Assembly (NCBI RefSeq): GCF_021559775.1
Contig: NZ_CP056047.1
Coordinates: 2,790,001 to 2,854,000, forward strand
From: Gillisella vitis
GTDB taxonomy: Bacteria > Pseudomonadota > Alphaproteobacteria > Rhizobiales > Rhizobiaceae
Reading direction: 5' to 3'
Length of the DNA stretch: 64,000 nucleotides
Positions 1 through 8,519 of the stretch are shown one piece after another. Position numbers and translations under genes: made by a program. The notes beneath the pieces are model-generated. The model was not told the origin of the DNA and made no database searches. It saw only the letters and a list, made by a program, of their open reading frames with translations. Each line of letters begins with the position of its first letter. Position 1 is the stretch's first letter.

Positions 1-207
1 GTCACCAAGCTTTCCCAGACCGCCAAGATCGAAGAACGCGTCGAGATCGTCAAAAAGCTCAATGACATGCTGACGGAAGCCGGCGCGCATCTGCCGCTCG
101 TCTATCGCGGTCAGCCTTCGGCCTTCGCCGCAAGTCTCCAGGGCATCAAGATGACCGGCTGGGACAGCGAGTTGTGGAACATCGCCGACTGGTCGCGCGC
201 CAAGTAA
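1..207 (+). CDS. ABC transporter substrate-binding protein, C-terminal end (partial)
   Basis: Frame 1 is open from the window edge and stops with TAA at 205-207, giving 68 C-terminal residues. The segment IVKKLNDMLTEAGAHLPLVY followed by a Trp-rich end (GWDSELWNIADW) is what the last lobe of a family-5 oligopeptide-type solute-binding protein looks like. Two permease genes of the matching transporter family start 127 bp downstream on the same strand, which supports the assignment. Most of the gene lies outside the window, so substrate cannot be judged. Confidence 0.75.
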   Translation, partial: VTKLSQTAKIEERVEIVKKLNDMLTEAGAHLPLVYRGQPSAFAASLQGIKMTGWDSELWNIADWSRAK

Positions 208-334
208 CAAGCGCCTTGCCGGACCCGCATGACGCGGGTCCGGTGAGCTGGCGGTTGTCGGCACCCCCTTGGGCGCCGACGCCCCGTTCCAGCTTCATCT
301 CTCCTCCCTGGCGCGCCCGGAGATATAAAAAATA

Positions 335-1345
335 ATGTTTACCTATACGATCCGGCGATTGCTGTTTGCCATCCCGACCCTGCTGATCATCAGCTTCATC
401 ATTTTCGCGCTGCTGGCGATGGCGCCCAACAATCCGCTCGGCGATTTGCCGCTGACGATCCCGCCGGAAGTGCGCGAACAGATGCGTGCCGCCCTTGGCC
501 TCGACCAGCCGATGATCGTCCGCTTCTTCCTGTGGCTGAAGCAGTTCTTCATCAATGAGCCGCTGAATATTTTCGAGCAGATCACCGGCCTGACCGTGGG
601 TTCCGGCCAGCGTCTGCGAGTCCTGTCCTGGACCACCCGCAGCCCCGTCGTTGACCTGATCGTCCAGCGCATGCCGCAGACGCTTTGGGTTGTCGGCCTG
701 TCCTATGTGTTCGGCGTATTGCTGGCCATTCCGCTTGGCGTCATCTCGGCCTACAAGCAATATTCGATCTTCGATCAGATTGGCACCTTCGTCTCTATGG
801 TTGGTTACTCCGTGCCGACCTTCTTTACCGGCGTGCTGCTGATCGTGATCTTCTCCTCGACCCTGCATTGGTTCCCATCGGTCTACGATACCAATCTGCA
901 AGTCGTGGACTGGACAAGCTTCGTTGCCCAGGTCAAGCAGATGGTGCTGCCGGTCATGGTGCTAACGCTCTATAATACCTCGCAGATCAGCCGTTTCGTG
1001 CGCGCTTCCATGCTTGATAATCTGCATCAGGACTATGTGCGTACCGCACGAGCCAAGGGCGTCAAGGAAAAGACCGTGTTGCTGGTGCATGTGCTGCGCA
1101 ACAGCCTGATCCCGGTTGTAACAGTGATTGCGCTGGGCGTACCGACGATCTTTTCCGGCGCGATCATCACCGAGCAGATTTTCCGGGTCAACGGTCTTGG
1201 CCAATTGCTGATCACCGCCATCCAAAGCGGCGACTTGCCGCTGGTGCAGACGCTGACCTTCATCTTCGCCGTGCTGATCGTACTCTTCAATCTTATTGCC
1301 GACGTGTTGTACGGCATTCTCGATCCGAGGATCCGCTATGACTGA
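335..1345 (+). CDS. Oligopeptide-type ABC transporter permease (DppB/OppB family)
   Basis: Inner-membrane permease of 336 aa, the usual length for the DppB family. The N-terminus has the family form (basic IRRLLF, then a membrane helix at about residues 9-29), followed by a periplasmic stretch with the conserved GLDQPMIVRF element. Several further hydrophobic segments follow, and a cytoplasmic EAA-type coupling loop (TARAKGVKEKTVLLVHVLRN) would contact the ATPase. It overlaps the next permease by 8 bp, so the two are translationally coupled and form the heterodimeric channel. The upstream gap holds no strong Shine-Dalgarno sequence. No ATPase gene for this system is inside the window; after the second permease the strand switches. 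Confidence 0.93.
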   Translation: MFTYTIRRLLFAIPTLLIISFIIFALLAMAPNNPLGDLPLTIPPEVREQMRAALGLDQPMIVRFFLWLKQFFINEPLNIFEQITGLTVGSGQRLRVLSWTTRSPVVDLIVQRMPQTLWVVGLSYVFGVLLAIPLGVISAYKQYSIFDQIGTFVSMVGYSVPTFFTGVLLIVIFSSTLHWFPSVYDTNLQVVDWTSFVAQVKQMVLPVMVLTLYNTSQISRFVRASMLDNLHQDYVRTARAKGVKEKTVLLVHVLRNSLIPVVTVIALGVPTIFSGAIITEQIFRVNGLGQLLITAIQSGDLPLVQTLTFIFAVLIVLFNLIADVLYGILDPRIRYD

Positions 1346-2255
1346 TGCACCCCTCACCACCCAGGCCAAAGCCGACCGCTCGCAATCCTTCAGTGCCCAG
1401 CTTTGGGGGCAGTTCCGCCGCCATACCGGCGGGGTGATCGGCCTTGTCGTCTTCGTGCTGATCGTTCTGGCCGTCTATGTCGGGCCTTTGATCCACCGCG
1501 TCGATCCAAACAAGCTGAATATCCGCGACAAGAACCAGGGACCGTCCTGGGTCCATCCCTTCGGCACCGACAATCTCGGCCATGATCTGTTTGCGCAGGT
1601 TCTGGCCGGCGGGCAAATCTCGCTGGCGGTTGGCATGGTGGCCATGCTGATTTCGCTGTTCGTCGGTACACTGATCGGCGTGCTCTCCGGCTATTTCAAG
1701 CGGATCGACGGGCCGTTGATGCGCATCACCGATCTATTCCTGGCTCTACCGATCCTGCCGCTGCTGCTGGTCATCACCATGCTGTTTCGCGATGTGCTGC
1801 GCGCCGCTTTCGGCCCGGAAGCCGGGATTTTCATCCTGATCGTCTTCGTCATCGGCATTACCAGCTGGATGCACACCGCCCGCATCGTGCGCGGCGATGT
1901 ACTGACGGTGAAGAACCAGGAATTCGTGCTGGCCGCCAAAGCCAGCGGCATGCGGGAATACCGGGTGATTCTCAAGCATATCGTCCCCAATGTGCTCAGC
2001 TCCGTCATGGTCTCGGCAACGCTCGGCATCGCCTCGGCGATCATAACGGAATCGGCCCTCAGCTTTCTCGGCCTCGGCTTCCCCTCCGACTTCCCGACCT
2101 GGGGTCGATTGCTCTATGACGGTGTGAACTTCCTACAAATCACCCCGGCCCGCGCCATCTGGCCAGGTCTGGCGATTTCGCTCACCGTCCTCAGCGTCAA
2201 CTATATCGGCGATGGTATTCGTGATGCGCTCGATCCGCGCTCTATGAAGCGCTGA
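1338..2255 (+). CDS. Oligopeptide-type ABC transporter permease (DppC/OppC family)
   Basis: Second permease, 305 aa from the ATG at 1338; an upstream in-frame extension to 1296 lies inside the previous gene and was rejected. Family marks: a cytoplasmic N-terminal tail, the FGTDNLGHDLFAQVLAGGQ element after the first membrane helix, an EAA-type loop (AAKASGMREYRVILKHIVPN) and the terminal GDGIRDALDP. It pairs with the upstream DppB-type permease. The gene ends 25 bp from a convergent efflux operon, so ATP-binding subunits, if encoded locally, must be upstream of the window. Confidence 0.93.
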   Translation: MTDAPLTTQAKADRSQSFSAQLWGQFRRHTGGVIGLVVFVLIVLAVYVGPLIHRVDPNKLNIRDKNQGPSWVHPFGTDNLGHDLFAQVLAGGQISLAVGMVAMLISLFVGTLIGVLSGYFKRIDGPLMRITDLFLALPILPLLLVITMLFRDVLRAAFGPEAGIFILIVFVIGITSWMHTARIVRGDVLTVKNQEFVLAAKASGMREYRVILKHIVPNVLSSVMVSATLGIASAIITESALSFLGLGFPSDFPTWGRLLYDGVNFLQITPARAIWPGLAISLTVLSVNYIGDGIRDALDPRSMKR

Positions 2256-2280
2256 TCTTTTATCCGGTCAGGACGTTCAT

Positions 2281-3402
2281 TCACTGCTGCACGGCGATGA
2301 ACGTCCGGAACCGGCTAAGGCTGAACAGGAAAAACACCAGCCCGATGCCAAGCGTCGCGGTAAATTGCGGCCAGACCACATCGAAGCCCGCGCCGCGATA
2401 GAGAATGGCCTGTGAAAAGGCAACGAAATGGGTCGAAGGTGAGACCTGCATGGCGTTTTGCAGCCATTGCGGCTGGCTTTCCAGCGGGGTGAACCCACCT
2501 GACAGGATATTCATCGGTAAAGCGGTGAGGATGAACAGCAGCGCCAGTTGCGGCATGCTGCGGGCCAGCGTCCCTAAAAACAGCCCGAACGAGGTGACGA
2601 AGAACAGGTAGAGCGCCACGCCCGCCATATAGAGCGTCAGTGAGCCGGTAATGTGCATGCCGAGCACCTTGACCAACACGGTGACGATGGCAAACAGCGT
2701 CATGACCAGAATAACCAGACCATTGGCGGCAAGCTTGCTGACCATGATTTCGACAGGCCTGACCGGCATGACCAGCAGATGTTCAAGCGTCCAATGTTCC
2801 CGTTCGCGCACCAGAGCGGCGCCTGCCAGCAGGATGGCCAGCATGGTGATATTGTTGATCAGCGCCATCGTGCCGGAAAACCAATCCGAATTCAGCGATT
2901 GATTGAAGGCGAGCCGTGTTTCCACCGTCACCGCCTGACTGCTTGAGACGCCGACACGCTGGGCATAAAGCCCGACCTGCTGGCTGACGATCTGCTGGAT
3001 GGTGCTGGAGCCCACCCCCGCCTGCATCAGCGCGGTCGCGTCGATCAGCAGCTGGACGGAGGGGCTACGCCCGGCCAAAACATCAGCCTCGAACCGTTCG
3101 GGAATATCCAGCACAAAGGTGTAGCGCGCCTGGTCCATCGCGCGGTCGATATCCTGGGGCGCGATGGCCACGGGCTTTTGAAAGCGCGGCGGCATCAATC
3201 CGTCGAGAATGGAAGACGACAATTGCGACATGTCCCGGTCCACTACGGCCAGCGTCGCATTGCGCAGATCGTGGGAAAGACCGGTCGCCTGGGTATAGAT
3301 CGCCAGGCTGAAGGCATAGATGACCATGGCCATCAGCACCTTGTCGCGCAAAAGCCCGATCAGTTCCTTACGAAACAGGGCAAACACCGTGCGAAGATCC
3401 AT
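2281..3402 (-). CDS. ABC-2 type transporter permease (YhhJ-like)
   Basis: Membrane protein of 373 aa, third gene of a minus-strand efflux operon. One N-terminal helix (about residues 22-40) is followed by a large extracytoplasmic domain of about 130 residues and then five C-terminal hydrophobic segments, including the ABC-2 signature region REREHWTLEHLLVMPV. This is the architecture of YhhJ/YadH-like ABC-2 permeases. Start ATG at 3402 lies 5 bp after the stop of the ABC ATPase/permease fusion upstream, so the genes are co-transcribed. It likely pairs with the permease half of that fusion. Exported substrate is unknown. Confidence 0.9.
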   Translation of the reverse strand: MDLRTVFALFRKELIGLLRDKVLMAMVIYAFSLAIYTQATGLSHDLRNATLAVVDRDMSQLSSSILDGLMPPRFQKPVAIAPQDIDRAMDQARYTFVLDIPERFEADVLAGRSPSVQLLIDATALMQAGVGSSTIQQIVSQQVGLYAQRVGVSSSQAVTVETRLAFNQSLNSDWFSGTMALINNITMLAILLAGAALVREREHWTLEHLLVMPVRPVEIMVSKLAANGLVILVMTLFAIVTVLVKVLGMHITGSLTLYMAGVALYLFFVTSFGLFLGTLARSMPQLALLFILTALPMNILSGGFTPLESQPQWLQNAMQVSPSTHFVAFSQAILYRGAGFDVVWPQFTATLGIGLVFFLFSLSRFRTFIAVQQ

Positions 3403-3407
3403 ATCCC

Positions 3408-6152
3408 TTACCTTTCCTGCTTGCGCAGCAGCGACCAGCCAAGCCCGATGGCGCCCATCCAGAACAGGGCCAGCGGCCAGACGAAGCCCATTAGCTCAAC
3501 AAAGCCCAGCCCCTTGGTGAAAGCTCCGACGCTGGCGCGCATGAAATAGGTGGTGGGAAACACCAGGCCGATGGCGTGGCCCATGCCCTGCAGCGACGAC
3601 ACCGGCTGCAACAGGCCGGAAAACTGCGTGCCGGGCATCATCGTGCCGATGGCGGTGACGAACAGGGCCGCCACCTGGGTTGAGGTGAAGGTCGAACTTA
3701 AAATACCGATTGAGGTCGTCGCCAGCACATAGACAAAAGCGGCCACCGATAGACCGGCAAGAGAGCCTTTCAACGGCACGCCGAACAACCAGACGGACAG
3801 CAGGAACATCATCAGGAAGTTGATGAAGCCGATGGCCACATAGGGCAATTGCTTGCCCAGCAGAAATTCCAGCTTGGTGACCGGCGTCACGTAGAGATTG
3901 CTGATCGATCCCATTTCCTTTTCCGAGACGACGCCAAGCGCCGTCAGGATCGAGGGAATGAACACCAGCAGCAAGGCGATCACCGCTGGCACCATGGCAT
4001 TCAGGCTGAGAAAAGCCTGGTTGTAGCGATAGCGCATTTCCACGCCAGCCACCGACCGGATCGTTCCTCCAGACTGACGGACAATCTCCTGCAAGAACCG
4101 CTGATGGGCACCGGAGACATAGCCGAGCGCCGTCTCCCCACGGAACGGCATGGCGCCGTCCAACATGGCCAGCACGTTCGGCCGCTTGCCGGCCCGCAGA
4201 TCAGCGCCGAATTTCTCGGGTATATCAAGCGCCAGCATAATGTCATTGGCCTTCAACCGCGACAGCATCCCGGCTTCGTCTGAGATCGCAGGTTGCAGGG
4301 TGAAGGCGGTGGAGGCCGAATAGGCATCGATATAGGCCCGGCTCTCGGCGCTCTGGTCGCGGTCGAGCACCGCAAACCGCAGATGGTCGACATCAAGCGT
4401 CAGGCCGTAGCCGAAAATCAGCATCAGCAGCGCCGTGCCAGCCAGGGCGAAACCAAGCCGGATCTTGTCGCGCATCAGCTCCATCGCCTCACGCCGCGCA
4501 TAGGCCAGGAGCCGGGCAGGCGAAAACCCCTTGCGCACCAAGGCTCCGGCAGCGTTCTCTGCCACCGTTGCGGTACCGGCCTGCGGCTGGGTTGCTGCAT
4601 CAGTCAGGTTTTCCTGCCGCCCTCCCGCCTTCATAAAGGCGACGAAGGCATCGTCGAGGCTTGCGCTGCCGGTCTGCTCCTTCAGCTCCTGCGGGGTGCC
4701 GCTGGCAATCACCTTGCCTGCATGCATGAAGGCGATCCGGTCGCAACGCTCGGCTTCGGCCATGAAATGGGTGGAGACGAAAATCGTCACGCCGTTTTGC
4801 CGCGATTGTTCAACCAGATCATTCCAGAACCCGTCACGCGCCAGCGGATCGACGCCGGATGTCGGTTCGTCGAGGATCAGGATATCCGGCTGGTGGATCA
4901 GCGCCACGGCCAGTTGCAGGCGCTGGCGCACCCCGAGCAGCAGATCGCTCGACAGGAACTGTAAATAGGGCTGAAGACCGAACTGCTGTGCCACGGTCTC
5001 GATCCGCGCCTTGGCCGCTTCCCCGGTCAGGTCGAAAATCGCCGCATGCAGGTTGAGATTCTGCTGCACCGTCAATTCAGCATACAACGAAAAGCCCTGC
5101 GACATGTAACCGACCCGACGGCGGGCATCGACATCGCCGGCACCCGTCTTGGCATCGACCGATTGGCCAAACAGCCGCGCCTCGCCACTGCTGGCTGGCA
5201 AAAGCCCGGCCAGCATTTTCATGGTGGTGGATTTCCCACAGCCATTCGAACCGAGGAAGCCGAAAATTTCGCCCTTGGGAATGCGGAAGCTGACATGATC
5301 GACAGCGGTAAAAGCTCCGAATGACCGGGTCAGTTCCTTAGCCTCGATGGCAACCTCGCCCCGATCCACGAAAGCAAGCCTGGGCGGCGGATCGCCATAG
5401 CCCTGTTTTGCCGCATCCGGCAAAAGCGCAATGAAAGCCTGTTCCAGGGTTTGCCGCCCGGTTTGTTGCAGCAGGGTCTCGCAGGTGCCATCCGCCAGGA
5501 TCCGGCCATCGTGCACCAGAACCACGCGCTGGAAACGGCTCGCCTCCTCCATATCTGACGTGGCAGTGATAATGGTCAGGCCGGGCCGCGAGGCCTGGAT
5601 GCTCTCCACCAGGTCCCAGAACTGCCGTCGCGACAAGGGATCGACACCGGTCGTCGGCTCATCGAGCAGCAGGAGATCGGGATCATGCACCAGGGCGCAG
5701 CACAGGCCGAGCTTCTGCTTCATGCCGCCCGACAGCTTGCCCATCAGCCGGTCACCGAACGGATCGAGCCCGGTCGCCTTCAGCAGCCGGTCGATGCGCC
5801 CGGCCCGTTCCGTCGCACCCTGCCCGAACAGCCGGCCGAAGAAGTCGATATTCTCGACAACCGTCAGGTTCGGATAGAGGTTGCGGCCCAGGCCCTGCGG
5901 CATATAGGCAATGCGCGGCTGCACGGCATTGCGCGCACCGGCTCTCGCCATATCCGCCCCAAGCGCCGTGATCCGGCCTTGCTGGATTTTTTTTGCGCCC
6001 GCCAGCAGCGCCAGAAGCGTGGATTTTCCCACTCCGTCCGGCCCGACCAGGGCCACCCGCGATCCGGCCTCGATAGCAAGGTCGATGGCGCTTAAGGCCC
6101 GGCGCTTGCCGTAGAAATGGGACAGGCCTGCCAGTTCGACAGCGTTTTCCAT
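3408..6152 (-). CDS. RbbA/YhiH-type ABC transporter: two ATPase domains fused to an ABC-2 permease
   Basis: A 914-residue fusion. The first nucleotide-binding domain (about 1-245) has Walker A GPDGVGKST, signature LSGGMKQK and Walker B LLLLDEPTTGVDP. The second (about 268-505) has Walker A GSNGCGKST and Walker B ILILDEPTSGVDP, but a degenerate signature (LLLGVRQRL), which is usual for this subfamily. An ABC-2 permease follows (about 550-914) with a large extracytoplasmic loop and C-terminal helices. Gene order HlyD-like adaptor, this fusion, ABC-2 permease on one strand matches the E. coli yhiI-rbbA-yhhJ arrangement. An export role is inferred. RbbA has been linked to ribosomes in E. coli, but nothing here tests that. 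Confidence 0.92.
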   Translation of the reverse strand: MENAVELAGLSHFYGKRRALSAIDLAIEAGSRVALVGPDGVGKSTLLALLAGAKKIQQGRITALGADMARAGARNAVQPRIAYMPQGLGRNLYPNLTVVENIDFFGRLFGQGATERAGRIDRLLKATGLDPFGDRLMGKLSGGMKQKLGLCCALVHDPDLLLLDEPTTGVDPLSRRQFWDLVESIQASRPGLTIITATSDMEEASRFQRVVLVHDGRILADGTCETLLQQTGRQTLEQAFIALLPDAAKQGYGDPPPRLAFVDRGEVAIEAKELTRSFGAFTAVDHVSFRIPKGEIFGFLGSNGCGKSTTMKMLAGLLPASSGEARLFGQSVDAKTGAGDVDARRRVGYMSQGFSLYAELTVQQNLNLHAAIFDLTGEAAKARIETVAQQFGLQPYLQFLSSDLLLGVRQRLQLAVALIHQPDILILDEPTSGVDPLARDGFWNDLVEQSRQNGVTIFVSTHFMAEAERCDRIAFMHAGKVIASGTPQELKEQTGSASLDDAFVAFMKAGGRQENLTDAATQPQAGTATVAENAAGALVRKGFSPARLLAYARREAMELMRDKIRLGFALAGTALLMLIFGYGLTLDVDHLRFAVLDRDQSAESRAYIDAYSASTAFTLQPAISDEAGMLSRLKANDIMLALDIPEKFGADLRAGKRPNVLAMLDGAMPFRGETALGYVSGAHQRFLQEIVRQSGGTIRSVAGVEMRYRYNQAFLSLNAMVPAVIALLLVFIPSILTALGVVSEKEMGSISNLYVTPVTKLEFLLGKQLPYVAIGFINFLMMFLLSVWLFGVPLKGSLAGLSVAAFVYVLATTSIGILSSTFTSTQVAALFVTAIGTMMPGTQFSGLLQPVSSLQGMGHAIGLVFPTTYFMRASVGAFTKGLGFVELMGFVWPLALFWMGAIGLGWSLLRKQER

Positions 6153-6163
6153 AGCTGCCCCGC

Positions 6164-7204
6164 TTACGGCTTATTGGCGGAAGGTTGGGTATTCGAAGCC
6201 GAAGGGTCGAGAGGTGCTGTCGTCAGATCGGATTGCAGCCGATCCGGCCAGACCGCGGTCGCATCGGTCTTCACATAGCCAAGACCGGTGATCCCGGTTT
6301 TCACGAGCGGCAGATATTGCTTCACCAGTTCCTTCGGTGCGCTGATCTTGACACGGAACATCAATCGGTCGCGCTCGCTGCGGATTTCCACCTGTTTCGG
6401 CGTATATTGCGCCTGCGGCGAGACGAAGGATACCGTTCCGGGAATGGCCCGGTCCGGCAGAATATCGAGCAGGATACGGCCCTCCGCCCCGATTGCGGTT
6501 TTCGCGGCGTCGGCAGACGGAAGATAGATCGTCATATAAACATCTGACAGATCGAGAACTGTCAGCACCTTGCCGCCTGCCGCCAGTACCTCGCCCGGCT
6601 CCGCGAGCCGGTAAAGCACCCGCCCGTCCTTCGGCGCCGTCAGCGTCGCATCGGCGACGGTCTGGGCAATGCGGTCGGCCTCCGCCTTGGCATTGTCGAT
6701 GGTCGCCTGCACGCTGTTTAACGTGCTCTCGGCCGCCGAGACCGCCGCCTTGTCGCTGTCACGGGTCAGCCGCTGACTGTCAACCGCCTGATCGGAAACG
6801 AAACCCTTGCCGAGCAGGACCAGCTTGCGCTCCAGATCCTTTTCGGCCAGATCGAGCTGGCTTTGTGCCTGAGACAATTTGAAAGCCGAAGCATCGCGGC
6901 TCTGTTCGGCTTCGGCGATCTTGGCCTTTGCGGCGCGCAACTGGCTTTGCAGTTCCACCGTATCCATATGCGCCAGCACTTGGCCCTTGGTGACCAAATC
7001 GCCCTCGCCGACTTCGACGGAGACCAGCCGGCCTGCGCTTTTGCTGGCAATATCAACCTCGGTCGCCTCAATCCGGCCATTGCCCGTGACGATGCCTGAC
7101 GACAGCGTATCGGCTCGTCCGAATTTCAAATAGGCATAGGTGCCGCCGGATGCGGCAAGCAAAACGACAACGAAGGCAAGGGCGAATTTCTGGGGCTTCT
7201 GCAT
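6164..7204 (-). CDS. HlyD-family periplasmic adaptor (membrane fusion protein)
   Basis: First gene of the efflux operon, 346 aa from the ATG at 7204. An upstream in-frame GTG at 7282 was rejected because the ATG directly precedes a normal signal-anchor (KFALAFVVVLLAASGGTYAYL). The mature part has a biotinyl-lipoyl-like half (IEATEVDIASKSAGRLVSVE), a long alanine/glutamine-rich coiled-coil hairpin of about 100 residues, the second lipoyl half (LTAPKDGRVLYRLAEPGEVL) and a beta-barrel domain. It should bridge the inner-membrane ABC complex to an outer-membrane channel, which is not encoded here. The stop lies 11 bp before the ABC fusion gene. Confidence 0.92.
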   Translation of the reverse strand: MQKPQKFALAFVVVLLAASGGTYAYLKFGRADTLSSGIVTGNGRIEATEVDIASKSAGRLVSVEVGEGDLVTKGQVLAHMDTVELQSQLRAAKAKIAEAEQSRDASAFKLSQAQSQLDLAEKDLERKLVLLGKGFVSDQAVDSQRLTRDSDKAAVSAAESTLNSVQATIDNAKAEADRIAQTVADATLTAPKDGRVLYRLAEPGEVLAAGGKVLTVLDLSDVYMTIYLPSADAAKTAIGAEGRILLDILPDRAIPGTVSFVSPQAQYTPKQVEIRSERDRLMFRVKISAPKELVKQYLPLVKTGITGLGYVKTDATAVWPDRLQSDLTTAPLDPSASNTQPSANKP

Positions 7205-7405
7205 GGACAGCTCAAATCTCGAAAAAGGGGCCGACAGCGCGGGAATCCAACGATCGGTCAAACCGTAAGGCACTAAATTCACTGTATAAACTTGTTACGA
7301 GCGCTTTCAGAGTATAACGCTTATGCGTCAAACTTACTGGCCTTTGCCGGTGCGTCCTTGATTGAAATCAAGTCGTCCGCAACACAATCCGAAGGAGCAT
7401 CCCGC

Positions 7406-8407
7406 ATGAAGCCCGGCCCTCTCAACCTGCTGACGGATGTTACCGGTCTTTCGGTCGGTCATGCCACCGATCTGGCGCTCGGCTCCGGGGTGACTGTCAT
7501 CGTCTTCGATCAACCGGCCACCGCATCCGGCTCGGTGCTGGGCGGTGCGCCGGGTGGGCGTGAAACGGGTTTGCTCGATCCGTCTCTGTCGCTGGTCACG
7601 CAGGTCAATGCGCTGGTCCTGTCGGGCGGTTCCGCCTTTGGGCTGGATGCAGCGGGCGGCGTGCAGGCGGGCCTGCGCCAGCTTGGTCAGGGTTTTCCAG
7701 TCGGTGATATGAACGTCCCCATCGTGCCGCAGGCAATCCTGATGGATCTGCTGAATGGGGGCAACAAGGACTGGGGCCTTCATTCCCCCTACCGCGAAAT
7801 GGGCTATGAGGCTTTCAAGGCCCGCAGTACAGGCCGCTTCGCGCTAGGAACAATCGGTGCTGGAACAGGGGCCACCACCGCGACGGTCAAGGGCGGGCTC
7901 GGTTCGGCCAGCGCCGTCTCTGCCAGTGGCCATACCGTGGCGGCCTTGGTTGCCGTCAATGCACTCGGCAGCGCAACGATCGGTTCGTCACGACATTTCT
8001 GGGCCGCACCTTTCGAGCAAGACGGTGAATTCGGCGGTCTCGGCATGCCCTCCTCTTTCAGCTCTGATGATAGCGCATTGCGCCTCAAGGGCCGCGACCC
8101 GATTGCCACCACCATTGGCGTAATTATCACCGATGCTGAACTGACCAAGGCGGAATGCCACCGCCTGTCGATCATGGCCCATGACGGGTTGGCGCGGGCT
8201 CTGCTGCCTGCTCATCTGCCTGCCGATGGCGATACGGTGTTTGCCGCCGCCACCGGCGAAAAGCCGCTGCCGGACCTTGCCAGTTTCATGGACCTTTGCC
8301 ATCTCGCCACCCTCACCATGGCCCGCGCCATCGCCCGTGGCGTTTATGAAGCGCAAGCTCTGCCTTACGACGATGCCCAGCTGGCCTGGCGTGATCTGGC
8401 TGTCTGA
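7406..8407 (+). CDS. P1 family peptidase (DmpA/NylC-like, S58 aminopeptidase family)
   Basis: 333 aa from the ATG at 7406, preceded by a strong GAAGGAG; an in-frame extension back to 7292 lacks a ribosome site. The family is Ntn-type and self-cleaving. Visible marks are TDVTGLSVGHATD at the N-terminus, GGAPGGRETGLLDP, LSGGSAFGLDAAGGV, the GAGTGATTATVKGGLGSAS glycine-rich block and LPADGDTVFAAATG near the C-terminus. The expected autocleavage region reads IATTIGVIITDA, with Ala234 where NylC-type members as I recall them have Asn before the nucleophilic Thr (Thr235). Its neighbours are a divergent efflux operon and phnM; the physiological substrate (peptide, amide or D-ester) is not evident. 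Confidence 0.88.
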   Translation: MKPGPLNLLTDVTGLSVGHATDLALGSGVTVIVFDQPATASGSVLGGAPGGRETGLLDPSLSLVTQVNALVLSGGSAFGLDAAGGVQAGLRQLGQGFPVGDMNVPIVPQAILMDLLNGGNKDWGLHSPYREMGYEAFKARSTGRFALGTIGAGTGATTATVKGGLGSASAVSASGHTVAALVAVNALGSATIGSSRHFWAAPFEQDGEFGGLGMPSSFSSDDSALRLKGRDPIATTIGVIITDAELTKAECHRLSIMAHDGLARALLPAHLPADGDTVFAAATGEKPLPDLASFMDLCHLATLTMARAIARGVYEAQALPYDDAQLAWRDLAV

Positions 8408-8519
8408 TTTTACTCCGCTGACATAGAACGGTCATCACAGAGATTTACACCGCGCCTGTTGCGGCACGGCTCGAATCGCCTGAACCATGCTATGTGGAAT
8501 AAAAAGCGGAGAGATCGGG

